The notes: a model not told the origin generated them from the sequence alone. DNA of 64,000 nucleotides from Streptomyces sp. NBC_00457 (GCF_036014015.1 NZ_CP107905.1:2046001-2110000), one strand, 5' to 3'. Positions 26,615 to 35,082 are shown, counted from the stretch's first letter. Translations and numbers: made by a program.

Positions 26615-26658
26615 GGTCTGGGAGCGTATGGACGACCGCGATCCCACCCAACGAGTCC

Positions 26659-26675
26659 GTTCCGGTGAGCAGGAC
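26659..26675. promoter_or_regulatory. Shared aromatic-regulon operator, copy A
   Basis: GTTCCGGTGAGCAGGAC, a variant of the near-palindrome GKYCCGCTSAGCRGACC found before other units of this region. It lies between the divergent reductase operon and the binding-protein gene and could serve both. Confidence 0.55.
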
Positions 26676-26748
26676 GCCTTGCTTATGCGGACCCGGGCAG
26701 CGCTGGGATGGTCGGCGTCCGACGATTTCCCGCCAGCGGAGGACCCAC

Positions 26749-27741
26749 ATGCGTACGGACAGAGAACCACGGCTCGGTGTCAGGCTCAGCACCATGACCG
26801 CCGCCTGCGCGGCACTGGTCCTCACCACGGCCTGCACGGCCGGTTCGACGGACTCGGCGGGGGTGTCGTCGGCAGGGAAGCCGACGGTACGGGTCGCCCT
26901 CGGCGTCGACGCCTCGTATGCGCCGTTCTATCTGGCCATGGAACGGGGCATGTTCGAGAAGGCGGGCGTCAATGTCGAGCTCGTGAAGACCGAAGGCGGT
27001 CCCGCGGCAGCCGAGGCCGTGTCCGCCGGCACCGCGCAGATCTCGGCCAACGCCGACTCCACCGCCCTGCCGCTGATGGCGTCCAATCCGGATCTGCGGT
27101 CCCTGGGCGTCTTCCAGTCCTCCGACCGCTACCTCAAGGTCGTCCTGCGCGACGGCATCACGTCCCCGAAGCAGATCAAGACGATGGCGTCGATCGGCGG
27201 GCTCGGTCTGTACGCGACGCACCAGTATCTGCGCCACAACGGCATCGATCCGAAGTCGGTGAAGATCCCGCAGAGTTCGCCGCCGGAGATCCCGGGCATG
27301 CTCAAGCAGGGCTCGATCGACGCGTACATCCTCTTCGAGCCGTGGGCGGCCAAGGGCGACGCCGACGGCGGTCATATCGAGGGGCGCATCGGCGACTTCG
27401 GGGTGAAGTACGTGCAGTGGCTGCTCACCGACCAGAAGTGGCTCAAGGACAACGAGGAGGTCGCCGGCAAGGTCTTCAAGGTGGTGGCCGCCGCGGACAA
27501 GCTCGTCACCGACGACCCCGCCGCTGCGGCGAAGGCCTCGAACCAGCAGGTGAAACTCCCCGCGGCGGAGACGGCGAAGGTGCTGCCGGAGATCACCTTC
27601 GCCGCCCGCGGCATCAACGGCACGGATGTCACCGAGTCGAAGAAGATCGTCGACTTCCTCCTCGACCAGAACCTGATCAAGAAGTCGCCGGACCTCGGGA
27701 CGTCTCTGCTGAAGAGCTGGTACGAGCAGCACGCGAAGTGA
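26749..27741 (+). CDS. NMT1/SsuA-like ABC substrate-binding lipoprotein
   Basis: Extracellular ligand-binding protein of the nitrate/sulfonate/taurine/thiamine-precursor group. Seen: signal peptide with candidate lipid Cys29 (VLTTAC), VRVALGVDASYAPFYLAMERGMFEKAGVNVELVKTEGG, AGTAQISANADSTALPLM, and SSPPEIPGMLKQGSIDAYILFEPWAAKG. ATG 26749 follows GGAGGA. It is a clear paralogue of the protein at 35316-36317 but has no ATPase or permease gene beside it, so it may feed that transporter. It is divergent from the reductase operon and converges on the MaoC gene with 1 bp between stops. Confidence 0.9.
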   Translation: MRTDREPRLGVRLSTMTAACAALVLTTACTAGSTDSAGVSSAGKPTVRVALGVDASYAPFYLAMERGMFEKAGVNVELVKTEGGPAAAEAVSAGTAQISANADSTALPLMASNPDLRSLGVFQSSDRYLKVVLRDGITSPKQIKTMASIGGLGLYATHQYLRHNGIDPKSVKIPQSSPPEIPGMLKQGSIDAYILFEPWAAKGDADGGHIEGRIGDFGVKYVQWLLTDQKWLKDNEEVAGKVFKVVAAADKLVTDDPAAAAKASNQQVKLPAAETAKVLPEITFAARGINGTDVTESKKIVDFLLDQNLIKKSPDLGTSLLKSWYEQHAK

Positions 27742-27742
27742 G

Positions 27743-28150
27743 TCAGGCCCGCGTGAGCCCGACCTGCCCTGTGACGCAGGGAGCGCCGTCGTCCTTGAGG
27801 ACCGAGACGTCGAGCGTCACCCGCACTCCCTCGTCGCAGGGCTCGGTCGTCCGTACCGTCGCGGTCCAGGTGAGGGTCTCCCCGGCCACGGCGGTCGCCC
27901 GGTTGCGCCAGCTCACCGACTCCAGGCGGGCTCCGGGTCCGGCCCACTGAAGCGCGTACCTGCTGAGCGTCTCGCCGTGCAGCGTGGACTGCACGACGAC
28001 GTCCGGGAAGCCCTCCGAGGCGGCGAACTCGGCGTCGTAGTGGATGCGGTGGGAGTTCCACGACACGGCGCTGAACCGGAACAGCTGCACCCTGCTGTGG
28101 GAGTACACGCGCGGCGGGCAGACCTGCCCTTCGGCGGCAGCCGACGTCAT
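27743..28150 (-). CDS. MaoC-like hotdog dehydratase, C-terminal-type subunit
   Basis: Hotdog-fold protein probably acting on a CoA thioester. Seen: 135 aa with LFRFSAVSWNSHRIHYDAEFAASEGFPDVVVQSTLHGETLSRY, which carries the hydratase-like Asp/His-type motif (NxHRIHYD). It is translationally coupled to the adjacent 176-aa hotdog gene, and the two together resemble a split FAS1/MaoC two-domain hydratase. A second such pair lies at 41503-42404. Likely to hydrate an unsaturated acyl-CoA made from the aromatic side chain or ring (inference). Confidence 0.82.
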   Translation of the reverse strand: MTSAAAEGQVCPPRVYSHSRVQLFRFSAVSWNSHRIHYDAEFAASEGFPDVVVQSTLHGETLSRYALQWAGPGARLESVSWRNRATAVAGETLTWTATVRTTEPCDEGVRVTLDVSVLKDDGAPCVTGQVGLTRA

Positions 28151-28677
28151 GCGGCGGCCCCGCCGTCCAGGACGACGATCGTCTCGTCCACGGCCATCAG
28201 TTCCTCTCCGTCCTCCGCGGTGAAGCGGGTGGTGACCCCGAGAAGCACGAACTCGCCCGACTTGCCGCGCCGGTGATCGGCCGAGGTGACCGCGCGGGCG
28301 GCGGTGACGCGGGCGCCCGCGACCGGGGGGCGGCCCAGCCGGACCGACTCGCCGCCGTGCACCTGGCGTACCGGCAGGCCCTGCGTGCAGGGCGATTCGC
28401 GCAGTGCGAGCCCGTCCGGGCGCAACTCGCCCTCGACCGGGCCGTCCTCCCAGCTCAACGTTCCGGCGAGGAACAGGGCGGGGGCCACGACCTGTTCACC
28501 GGCGGCCTCCTGGGCGCGGGCCCGGCGGATGTAGTCGACATCGTTGAGAGCGGCGGCGTACCGGCAGAAGTCCTTCACGCCGAGCACGCCGCAGTCCTCG
28601 CTCTCCCACTGCCCGATCAGCTTCCGGGCGCGGGAGAGCACCTCGTCCAGTACCGCGGTCCTGTTGTGCCGGCTCAC
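28147..28677 (-). CDS. MaoC-like (FAS1-type N-terminal) hotdog dehydratase subunit
   Basis: N-terminal-type partner of the preceding hotdog protein. Seen: 176 aa, ARKLIGQWESEDCGVLGVKDFCRYAAALNDVDYIRRA, then LRPDGLALRESPCTQGLPVRQVHGGESVRLGRPPVAGARVTAARAVTSA and a final VTTRFTAEDGEELMAVDETIVVLDG strand typical of FAS1-like dehydratase N-domains. Overlaps both neighbours by 4 bases. It lacks the HRIHYD-type motif, so it is probably the non-catalytic subunit of a heterodimer. Confidence 0.82.
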   Translation of the reverse strand: MSRHNRTAVLDEVLSRARKLIGQWESEDCGVLGVKDFCRYAAALNDVDYIRRARAQEAAGEQVVAPALFLAGTLSWEDGPVEGELRPDGLALRESPCTQGLPVRQVHGGESVRLGRPPVAGARVTAARAVTSADHRRGKSGEFVLLGVTTRFTAEDGEELMAVDETIVVLDGGAAA

Positions 28678-29501
28678 CGCAGCGACCGGCTGATTCCCAG
28701 GGCGGCGGTGCGCAGTGCCGTGGCGTGCCCGGAGGGGTCCATGCGGTAGGTGGGCGCGGTGATGGACAGCGCGCCGACGAGCGTGGACCGGCTACCGAAG
28801 ACCGGCACGGCCATACTCGTGTAACCCAGGCGGATCTCCTCGGCCTCGGTCGCGATGCCCTCCGCCCGGATCCGCTCCAGTTGGGCGCGCAGCCGGCCCG
28901 GTGAGGTGACCGTGTGCCGGGTGAACGGCTTCAGCCCGCTCCTGACCACCTCGGCGAACAGCGAGCCCGGGGAGTAGGCCAGGATCGCCTTGCCGGTGGC
29001 CGTGCAGTACAGCGGCAGCCGGCCCGCCACCCGGGACTCCTCGTTCAGACCGCGGTGCGGGAAGATCTTCTCCAGGTACACCACGTCGAGGCTGTCGTGG
29101 ATGGCGAAGTGGATGGTCTCCTGGGTGGCCAGCAGGAGGTCCTCCATATACGGCTGGGCCACCTCGCGCAGGATGCGCTGCCGGTGCACGCGCTGGCCCA
29201 TCTCGAACAGCCGCAGCCCGAGCCGGTAGTCGCAGCCCGTCCGCTCCAGCAGCCCCCACACCACCAGCTCCTGGGCGAGCCGGTGCACGGTGGCCTTGGC
29301 CACGCCCGTGCGGCGCACCAGTTCGGCGAGCGAGAGGGCGCTGTCCTCGGCGGTGAACGCCTCCAGGATCGGTCTGACCTTGCCCAGGACGGAGTTCATC
29401 GGGTCGGGGCAGGAGGCGGGGTCGGGAGCTGGGTCGGGTGGGCGGGGGATGGCGGACCCGACGGGTTGGATGCCGGTGCGGCCGACCGAGGTGACGGTCA
29501 T
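28674..29501 (-). CDS. IclR-family transcriptional regulator
   Basis: Regulator typical of aromatic catabolic genes. Seen: winged helix SVLGKVRPILEAFTAEDSALSLAELVRRTGVAKATVHRLAQELVVWGLLERTGCDYRLG, then the effector domain with EETIHFAIHDSLDVVYLEKIFP-like strand, LPLYCTATGKAILAY (conserved Cys-Thr-Ala-Gly-Lys) and RAEGIATEAEEIRLGYTSMAVPVF. ATG 29501 with GGGAGG upstream gives 275 aa; the frame runs further up without a better start. It heads a three-gene unit with two MaoC-like genes. Best local candidate for binding the 17-bp palindromes that precede several units here. Confidence 0.93.
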   Translation of the reverse strand: MTVTSVGRTGIQPVGSAIPRPPDPAPDPASCPDPMNSVLGKVRPILEAFTAEDSALSLAELVRRTGVAKATVHRLAQELVVWGLLERTGCDYRLGLRLFEMGQRVHRQRILREVAQPYMEDLLLATQETIHFAIHDSLDVVYLEKIFPHRGLNEESRVAGRLPLYCTATGKAILAYSPGSLFAEVVRSGLKPFTRHTVTSPGRLRAQLERIRAEGIATEAEEIRLGYTSMAVPVFGSRSTLVGALSITAPTYRMDPSGHATALRTAALGISRSLR

Positions 29502-29560
29502 AGGGAGAACCTCCCGATCAATCCGTTGCCTTCCGGAGAACGCGGTACGTGGCTGGATCT

Positions 29561-29577
29561 GGCCCCTCAACGGAACC
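29561..29577. promoter_or_regulatory. Possible regulon operator before the IclR gene (weak copy)
   Basis: Read on the minus strand, GGTTCCGTTGAGGGGCC matches the operator consensus at about 13 of 17-18 positions. It lies 60 bp upstream of the IclR start and would fit autoregulation. The match is weaker than the other four. Confidence 0.35.
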
Positions 29578-29648
29578 ACGCCCGCCTTGATCATGGCTAT
29601 GAGTCGAGGTGTAAATTCCCGGTGACCGCGGACGCGGAACGGGCGTTG

Positions 29649-30506
29649 CTACCGCGCCTCGGCGAGGAACGCCAGGCTGAGCGGGTTGTAGAGGTCGGCC
29701 TTCTCGTGCTGCGGCCAGTGTCCGCACTCATTGAAGACCTCCAGGCGGGCGCCGGGGATGGCGGCCGCGATGGCTTCGGCCTCCGGCACGTCCCCGAGCG
29801 GGTTCTTGTTGCCCCAGACGACCAGGGTCGGGGCCTTGATGCGTGCCATCCGGTCGGGGCGGAGCAGATTGCGCTCACGCGTCTCGGGCTCCTGAAGAGC
29901 CAGCAGGTTGTGCAGGTTCCGCTGGAAGTCAGGGTGGTGGTAGATGTCGTAGCGGACCTGGGTCAGCTCCTCGCCGAGGTCCTCGTCCCACTCGGCCCAC
30001 AGCAGCCGCAGCCGCTCCCGGGTGAAGGACACGTCGTCCTCCAGGGCGGCGGCCCGCGTCGAGGTCTTCAGCCGTTCCATCACCTTCGGGTTGACCTTCG
30101 TGCCGCCCATGCACAGCAGTTGCAGCGAGGCGACCCGGTCCGGGTACTCACTCGCCGCCCACGACCCGACCCAGCCGCCCAGCGACTCCCCGACCAGGTG
30201 GGCGCGTTCGGCGCCGACGGCGTCCAGGTAGGACATCAAGTGCTCGACGTACGCGGGGATTTCGCCCGGGCGGTCCGGTTTGCCGGTGTAGCCGTGGCCG
30301 AGCATGTCGATGGCGTGGCAGCGGTAGCGCTCGGCGTGCGCCGGGATGTTCCGTACGAACACCTCCAGGTGGCCGGTCGTGCCGTGCAGGAACACCACGT
30401 GCTCGCCGTCCTCGGGGCCGGCCTGCAGGGCGCGGGTCTTGAAGCCGCCGGTCTCCACGTACGCGTGCCGGTAGTCGACGCCGGTCAGTTCGTTCCAGAT
30501 GCTCAT
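29649..30506 (-). CDS. Meta-cleavage product hydrolase (alpha/beta hydrolase)
   Basis: Carbon-carbon bond hydrolase that splits a ring-cleaved product into 2-hydroxypentadienoate and an acid. Seen: HGTTGHLEVFVRN oxyanion loop, AIDMLGHGYTGKPD, nucleophile elbow VGESLGGWVG (Ser present), LVVWGNKNPLGDVPEA acid region and NECGHWPQHEKADLYN with catalytic His. ATG 30506 gives 285 aa. Its start overlaps the extradiol dioxygenase stop by 4 bases, which fits sequential steps. A second enzyme of this kind is at 42533-43408. Confidence 0.92.
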   Translation of the reverse strand: MSIWNELTGVDYRHAYVETGGFKTRALQAGPEDGEHVVFLHGTTGHLEVFVRNIPAHAERYRCHAIDMLGHGYTGKPDRPGEIPAYVEHLMSYLDAVGAERAHLVGESLGGWVGSWAASEYPDRVASLQLLCMGGTKVNPKVMERLKTSTRAAALEDDVSFTRERLRLLWAEWDEDLGEELTQVRYDIYHHPDFQRNLHNLLALQEPETRERNLLRPDRMARIKAPTLVVWGNKNPLGDVPEAEAIAAAIPGARLEVFNECGHWPQHEKADLYNPLSLAFLAEAR

Positions 30507-31459
30507 GGCTGCCTTTCGGTGCTCTGTACGGGGTCGAGGACGGCGACGGCCATACCCGTCAGCCACTCGGGCATCGGCTCGTAGGCCAGCCGTCGGCCGG
30601 GGGCGTGGTCGAGCAGGGCCGCCATCAGCAGCCAGGTGCGTACTTCCTGGGCGCCGTTGCCCGCCGCCTTCTCCAGCTCCTCGGTGGAGTAATCGGTCAT
30701 GCGGTGGGTCCGGCCGTGCTCCACCAGGGACAGGAACTCGTCGTCGAACTCGGGGTTGAGGGCGGCTTCGGCGGCCCGGATGATCTCCCGGCGCCGGGCG
30801 TCGTAGTCCTGCCAGTTCTCCCGGCCGTTCAGCCAGGCGCCGACCATGAACTCCTCGTCCTCGCCGTGCGGATCGCGCCAGTCGGGCCAGGGCAGCCGGT
30901 GCGAGAGTCCGCCGGAGCCGATCACCGCGACGCGGCGGTCGCCGGGAAAGGCGAGTACGGCGTCCCTGATGGCGCTGCCCAGCTGCTCGCAGCGCGCGAG
31001 GGTGGGCAGCGGAGGGGCGAAGACGTTCACGACGAGCGGGACGATCTCCACGTCAAGGCCGTCGAGCAGGTACTGGACGGCGTGCGACTGGCCGTGGTCG
31101 ATCTGCAGCCGGGCCGAGTACGCGGGGTCGAAACGGCCGCCTTCCACAAGGGAGTTGGCTATGTGGCGGGCGAGCGGCACATCCACCGGCTGCGGCCCTT
31201 TCGGGGTGCCGGACTCACCGCTCGCGATGCACTCGCCGACGCCCAGGGTGAAGGAAGGGATGAGGTCCAGCCAGAAGCCCCGGAAGTGGTTGGAGCCGAC
31301 GAGGATCACGGTGTCGGGGCGGGCCGCCGCGAGCTCGTCGCGCGCCGCCTTCAGCGCGTCCCGGAACCGTTCGGCGCGGTCCTTGTGGAGGGTCTCATCC
31401 CAGTGGGTGTTCATCAGGGTGCTGTGCGAGGCACCCACGCCCAGGACGATCTCGGTCAT
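30503..31459 (-). CDS. Class III extradiol ring-cleavage dioxygenase (LigB/MhpB type)
   Basis: Non-heme iron enzyme opening a catechol-type ring next to the hydroxyls. Seen: 318 aa, LGVGASHSTLMNTHWDET with an iron-binding His, VGSNHFRGFWLDLIPSFTLGVGE, QIDHGQSHAVQYLLDGLDVEIVPLVVNVF with the acid/base His, and IGSGGLSHRLPWPDW with the second catalytic His; the C-terminus (EVRTWLLMAALL, YEPMPEWLTGMAVAVLDP) is close to MhpB, which acts on 2,3-dihydroxyphenylpropionate. Overlaps both neighbours by 4 bases. Ring product presumably goes to the hydrolase encoded next. Confidence 0.94.
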   Translation of the reverse strand: MTEIVLGVGASHSTLMNTHWDETLHKDRAERFRDALKAARDELAAARPDTVILVGSNHFRGFWLDLIPSFTLGVGECIASGESGTPKGPQPVDVPLARHIANSLVEGGRFDPAYSARLQIDHGQSHAVQYLLDGLDVEIVPLVVNVFAPPLPTLARCEQLGSAIRDAVLAFPGDRRVAVIGSGGLSHRLPWPDWRDPHGEDEEFMVGAWLNGRENWQDYDARRREIIRAAEAALNPEFDDEFLSLVEHGRTHRMTDYSTEELEKAAGNGAQEVRTWLLMAALLDHAPGRRLAYEPMPEWLTGMAVAVLDPVQSTERQP

Positions 31460-32781
31460 GCTTCCACCTCGGTCCGGGAGCGGGTGACGGTGTCGACGGC
31501 CGTACGGATCAGATGACGCGTCAGCTTTTCCATGGCCCGTACGTCGACGGTGTTCATGCCCTTCGCGAAGTCGATCTCGAAGGGGGCCTCGGTGACCTTC
31601 GGCATGCCGACGCGGACGGTGGGGATGCCGCGACCGCGCAGGATGTTGGCGTCGGTGGCGCCGCTGTTGCCGCGGACGATGTCGTGTTCGCGTCCCTCCA
31701 GGGACTCCCAACTCGCTTGTGCGGTACGGGAGATCCAGCTGTGGGGGTCGGTCCGTGTGCCGGGGATGGCCAGCACCATCTCGGCGGTCACGTCGGTCTT
31801 CGGCAGCTTGTCGAGGGCTGCGAGAAACTCGCGCTTGGCCTGCATGGGCGTGGTGTCCGGGCTGATGCGGAGGTCCACCATGAGCGTGCAGGCGGCCGGG
31901 GTCACGGCTGCCATGCGCGGCCAGCCGCCGCGTACCGACGACACGATGCCCTGCGGGGCGACCGTGCCGGCGGTGTGGCGGTCGGCGTACTCGACGAACC
32001 ACTCCTCCAGGTGCCGGGCGACCTCCCCGGCGCGGGCGATGGCGTTGTCGTACGGGAGCCGGTGACGCGAGCCGACGTAGGTGTGGGTGCCGCGGACGGT
32101 GACCTCGAACCAGACGAGGCCGACCTCGTCCCAGGAGACCGTCCAGCCGGGCTTGGCGATGACCGCGTAGTCGGCCCACACGCCCTGCTCCAGCAGGAAC
32201 GAACAACCCACTCCCTGACCGGTGTTGTACCGGGCGCCGACCGGACGCGCGTTGGTGGGCATACCGCCCGCGCCGAACGCGGCGACCAGATCGCCGGTGA
32301 GCGGGATCCCGGCCCGGGCGATCGCCTCGGCTGCCATCATCACGCAGGCGGCGTGCCCCTTCGGGTTGGACGCCCCGAGTCCGGTCACCAAGTCCCCGTC
32401 GACGACGGCCCTCGGGCGCATGTCGTCCCTCAACTCCGGCCCGATCCAGGGGAGATCCTCGCTCTCCTCGCCCACGGTCAGGGTGTCGATCGGTGCGTAG
32501 AGCATGAGGTCGGGGCCGGTTCCGTCGCCTTCGACGCGCGCCCAGGCGTTGGCCTGGCGGTCGTCGAGCGGCTGCACCTCGGCCCGGCATCCGGCGTGCG
32601 AGAGAGTGGCGGCGATGTGCTGAGCGAGGGGTCCCTCGTCGCCGGTCGGGCTGGGGATGTCGACGAGTCCGACGACGAGTTCGCGCAGCCGGTCGGGGGT
32701 GACGTGCCGCCAGGCTTCGGTGACCCAGGCGCTTCGTCGGTCGTCCAGCCCTGCGAGGCCCGTCGGTTGAGGGCCGCTCAT
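31456..32781 (-). CDS. M20-family peptidase homologue lacking the metal ligands
   Basis: ArgE/DapE/M20 fold with an intact frame and length (441 aa), but the usual metal residues are replaced. The H-x-D site reads P97-I98-D99, the bridging Asp in the GASD-KG motif is N139 (GASNPKG), the Glu-Glu pair is G172-G173 (FGAGGMP), the EPT Glu is K210 (AKPG), and the final ligand His position reads MNTVDVR. The dimerisation domain looks normal. It lies between the micro-gene and the ring-cleavage dioxygenase with 4-base overlaps, so it is a real operon member. It may be a binding or scaffold protein, or an enzyme with a new active site; not a normal zinc peptidase. Confidence 0.85.
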   Translation of the reverse strand: MSGPQPTGLAGLDDRRSAWVTEAWRHVTPDRLRELVVGLVDIPSPTGDEGPLAQHIAATLSHAGCRAEVQPLDDRQANAWARVEGDGTGPDLMLYAPIDTLTVGEESEDLPWIGPELRDDMRPRAVVDGDLVTGLGASNPKGHAACVMMAAEAIARAGIPLTGDLVAAFGAGGMPTNARPVGARYNTGQGVGCSFLLEQGVWADYAVIAKPGWTVSWDEVGLVWFEVTVRGTHTYVGSRHRLPYDNAIARAGEVARHLEEWFVEYADRHTAGTVAPQGIVSSVRGGWPRMAAVTPAACTLMVDLRISPDTTPMQAKREFLAALDKLPKTDVTAEMVLAIPGTRTDPHSWISRTAQASWESLEGREHDIVRGNSGATDANILRGRGIPTVRVGMPKVTEAPFEIDFAKGMNTVDVRAMEKLTRHLIRTAVDTVTRSRTEVEA

Positions 32782-32894
32782 TGGTTGATCCTGTGTACCT
32801 GGGTCATGGTGGTGCGCTCGAAGCGCTTCTTGGCCAGCGGGAGCGCGAGGGCGAGCGCGGCTCCGGCCAGCAGGGTGAGCAGGGTGCGGCCCAT
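32778..32894 (-). CDS. 38-residue single-pass membrane micro-protein
   Basis: Small gene between the Rieske oxygenase and M20-like genes. The product starts MGRTLLTLLAGAALALALPL, one hydrophobic helix of about 17 residues, then a basic KKRFER stretch and a short polar tail. ATG 32894 has AGAAGGG seven bases upstream, placed in the last codons of the oxygenase gene, and its stop overlaps the M20-like start as ATGA. Good ribosome site plus overlap argue that it is translated. Function unknown; it might tether or stabilise the oxygenase complex at the membrane. Confidence 0.65.
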   Translation of the reverse strand: MGRTLLTLLAGAALALALPLAKKRFERTTMTQVHRINQ

Positions 32895-32896
32895 GG

Positions 32897-34120
32897 TCAG
32901 CCCTTCTTTCCGTTGACGGGTCCGGCGACGCCGACCGCGGCGAGCTTCTTCTCGTACTCCTCCTCGCTGAGGTTCCGCCAGGCGGTGAGCGAGATGTCGG
33001 GGCGGTAGAGCTTCTCCGGGGGTGCGTCGGTGACGTCGACCATCCAGGCGTCCTGGCCGGAGAACTGGCCGTGGAACAGCCAGCGGATGGCGCCCAGGTA
33101 CTTGGCGTAGAAGCCGAGGGCCTTCCAGCCCTCGGTGAAGTTGACCATCACGCCGACGTAGCGGTGATTGTCGGCGTCGACGGGGACGTAGAACTCGTAG
33201 TGGATGAAGTTGGGGTAGGCGATGCGCAGCACGCCCGGCATGGACAGGGACGCGAATCCCGGGAACTCCTGGGCCTCGATGACCGGGTCGACCTTGTCGG
33301 CCTTGCCGGTGTTGCCGAGGTTGAAGGTCTCCTTGGGCGGCTGCTGCTTCCACCAGCGCTTGTTGGACCAGCGGCCCACGCCCGGAAAGTCGGCCTCCCA
33401 GTGGACCTCGTCCTGCACCCGGAAGATCCAGCGGCCCTGGGGGACGATCCTGGTGATGTTCCAGGTGGGCATCGCCTTGAACAGCCGCCACAGCGCGGTG
33501 CGGTGCAGGTACTTGGCATGGCCCTCGTCGAAGCCGTTCTCGCAGGCGAACCTCCAGTTGCCACCGCGGGGTTCGATGCGGCCGCCCATGACGAAGCCGT
33601 TGGAGACGAGCTCTTCGGGAAGCTGCTCGTCGATCGGGGGCGCCTCTTCGTCGGCGACGGGGATGTACACCCACACCATGCCGAGGCGTTCCTCGACCGG
33701 GTACGTCTTCACCTCGACCTTGCCGGTCAGCCGGCAGTCGGGGCCGTCGGTGATGACCGCGCAGAGCTTGCCGGTGGGCAGGTCGAAGGTCCAGCCGTGG
33801 TACGGGCAGCTGACCGTGCCCGGGAACTGCTGGTTGCCCTCGGACAGCGGCACCCCGCGGTGCGGGCAGCGGTTGTGCAGCGCGTACACCGTGCCGCCGT
33901 CGCGGATCAGCGTGATCTTCTCGCCGCAGAGCGTGAACGGGAGCGGTTTGCCGGTGATGTGGCTGGACCAGGTGACCGGATACCAGTAGCCGCGGAAGCC
34001 GGCCGCCGCCGCGTCGTAGTGGGGCCACGTCGACCAGTCCTGCCGACCGGGCTGCCCCGCCGGTCTGCGGCTGCCTCGGCCGGTGCCCTTGGAGGCGAGC
34101 GAGCCCTCACCCGTCGTCAT
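32897..34120 (-). CDS. Rieske ring-hydroxylating oxygenase, terminal component (CarAa-like)
   Basis: Terminal oxygenase that activates O2 at a mononuclear iron and hydroxylates an aromatic ring. Seen: GFRGYWYPVTWSSHI, Rieske cluster ligands in CPHRG and CPYHGW, and the iron site ENGFDEGHAKYLH with two His and the bridging Asp. The layout (YPV at the N-terminus, KTYPVEERLGMVWVYI, a FYVPVDADNH strand) recalls carbazole 1,9a-dioxygenase CarAa, a homotrimer with no beta subunit, and no beta gene is present here. ATG 34120 follows GGAGGT and gives 407 aa. Redox partners are probably the ferredoxin and reductase at 25264-26614. First gene of the ring-attack operon. Confidence 0.93.
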   Translation of the reverse strand: MTTGEGSLASKGTGRGSRRPAGQPGRQDWSTWPHYDAAAAGFRGYWYPVTWSSHITGKPLPFTLCGEKITLIRDGGTVYALHNRCPHRGVPLSEGNQQFPGTVSCPYHGWTFDLPTGKLCAVITDGPDCRLTGKVEVKTYPVEERLGMVWVYIPVADEEAPPIDEQLPEELVSNGFVMGGRIEPRGGNWRFACENGFDEGHAKYLHRTALWRLFKAMPTWNITRIVPQGRWIFRVQDEVHWEADFPGVGRWSNKRWWKQQPPKETFNLGNTGKADKVDPVIEAQEFPGFASLSMPGVLRIAYPNFIHYEFYVPVDADNHRYVGVMVNFTEGWKALGFYAKYLGAIRWLFHGQFSGQDAWMVDVTDAPPEKLYRPDISLTAWRNLSEEEYEKKLAAVGVAGPVNGKKG

Positions 34121-34195
34121 CGTGCGTGACCTCCTGCTGCCGTCGGAACATGGCATTGAGCATCCGGGGGGCGCACGGGATCCGCCTACGGACCT

Positions 34196-34212
34196 GTTCC
34201 GCTGAGCAGACC
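34196..34212. promoter_or_regulatory. Shared aromatic-regulon operator, copy B
   Basis: GTTCCGCTGAGCAGACC between the divergent Rieske operon and SDR gene. In addition CGGAACA at 34144-34150 is an inverted copy of TGTTCCG at 34195-34201, so the regulator may bind two points in this 134-bp gap. Confidence 0.6.
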
Positions 34213-34254
34213 GCGCCGGATCTCCACGACGGCCGCGCCTGCGACGGTCCCGTC

Positions 34255-35082
34255 ATGGATGACATGGATGACATGGAGGATCTGTTCTCGCCCGATCTCT
34301 TTTCTCTCGCGGGACGCACCGCGCTGGTCACGGGCGGCAGTTCGGGTATCGGAGCGTCGGCCGCCCGTGCGCTGCGTGCCATGGGCGCGAACGTGGCGGT
34401 CACGTCCAGGGACTCCGGGCGGGCCCGGTCGGCCGCGGAACGACTGGCGAAGCAGCGGGTGCCGGCGCGGGGAACCGGCACCGCCGGGGAACCGGAGGTG
34501 ATGGGCCTGAGCTGCGAGGTCACCGACGAGCGAGAGGTCGACGCCGCCGTCGCGGCCGTCATGGAACGGTGGGGTCGGCTGGACGTCCTGGTGACCAGCG
34601 CGGGCAGGCCGGCCCGCGGTTCTGTGGCCGAGCTGCCGACCGACGACCTGCACGGGTGTTTCGCGACCAACGTGTTCGGCACCTGGTACGCCTGCCGGGC
34701 GGCCGCGCGGGTCATGACCGGTGCCGGATTCGGGCGGATCATCACGCTCGGCTCGGTGCTCGGCTCGGTGGGAGCGCCCCAGCGGGGCGCGTACGCCGCG
34801 TCGAAGGGAGCGGTCGTACAGCTCACCAAGTCGCTTGCCCTGGAGCTGGCGGGCAGCGGGGTGACCGCGAACTGCCTGCTGCCCGGGCCCATGCTCACCG
34901 AGATGAACGAGGGTGCACGCGACGACCCGGTCACCGCCGCGTTCGTACGGCAGGAGGTGCCGCTCGGCAGGTGGGGCGAGGCCCACGAACTGTCGGCCGC
35001 GCTGCTCCTGCCGGCCTCGCCTCACTCGGCGTATCTCACCGGCGCCGTACTGCCGGTGGACGGCGGCTACTTGGCCCACTGA
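34255..35082 (+). CDS. Short-chain dehydrogenase/reductase (SDR)
   Basis: NAD(P)-dependent oxidoreductase. Seen: TALVTGGSSGIGASAARAL cofactor motif, LVTSAGRPARG in the NNAG position, catalytic Ser in ITLGSVLGSVG, and YAASKGAVVQLTKSLALEL with catalytic Tyr and Lys; the C-terminal LTGAVLPVDGGY is standard. About 275 aa from ATG 34255; no good ribosome site is visible and ATG 34264 or 34273 could be used. Divergent from the Rieske oxygenase with a shared operator, so a dihydrodiol or side-chain alcohol dehydrogenase role is likely (inference). Confidence 0.88.
   Translation: MDDMDDMEDLFSPDLFSLAGRTALVTGGSSGIGASAARALRAMGANVAVTSRDSGRARSAAERLAKQRVPARGTGTAGEPEVMGLSCEVTDEREVDAAVAAVMERWGRLDVLVTSAGRPARGSVAELPTDDLHGCFATNVFGTWYACRAAARVMTGAGFGRIITLGSVLGSVGAPQRGAYAASKGAVVQLTKSLALELAGSGVTANCLLPGPMLTEMNEGARDDPVTAAFVRQEVPLGRWGEAHELSAALLLPASPHSAYLTGAVLPVDGGYLAH

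Noticed and set aside
34126..34254. Upstream GTG start for the SDR gene
   Set aside because: It would add 43 residues rich in Cys and Arg over the divergent promoter and operator; the SDR fold starts well after 34255.
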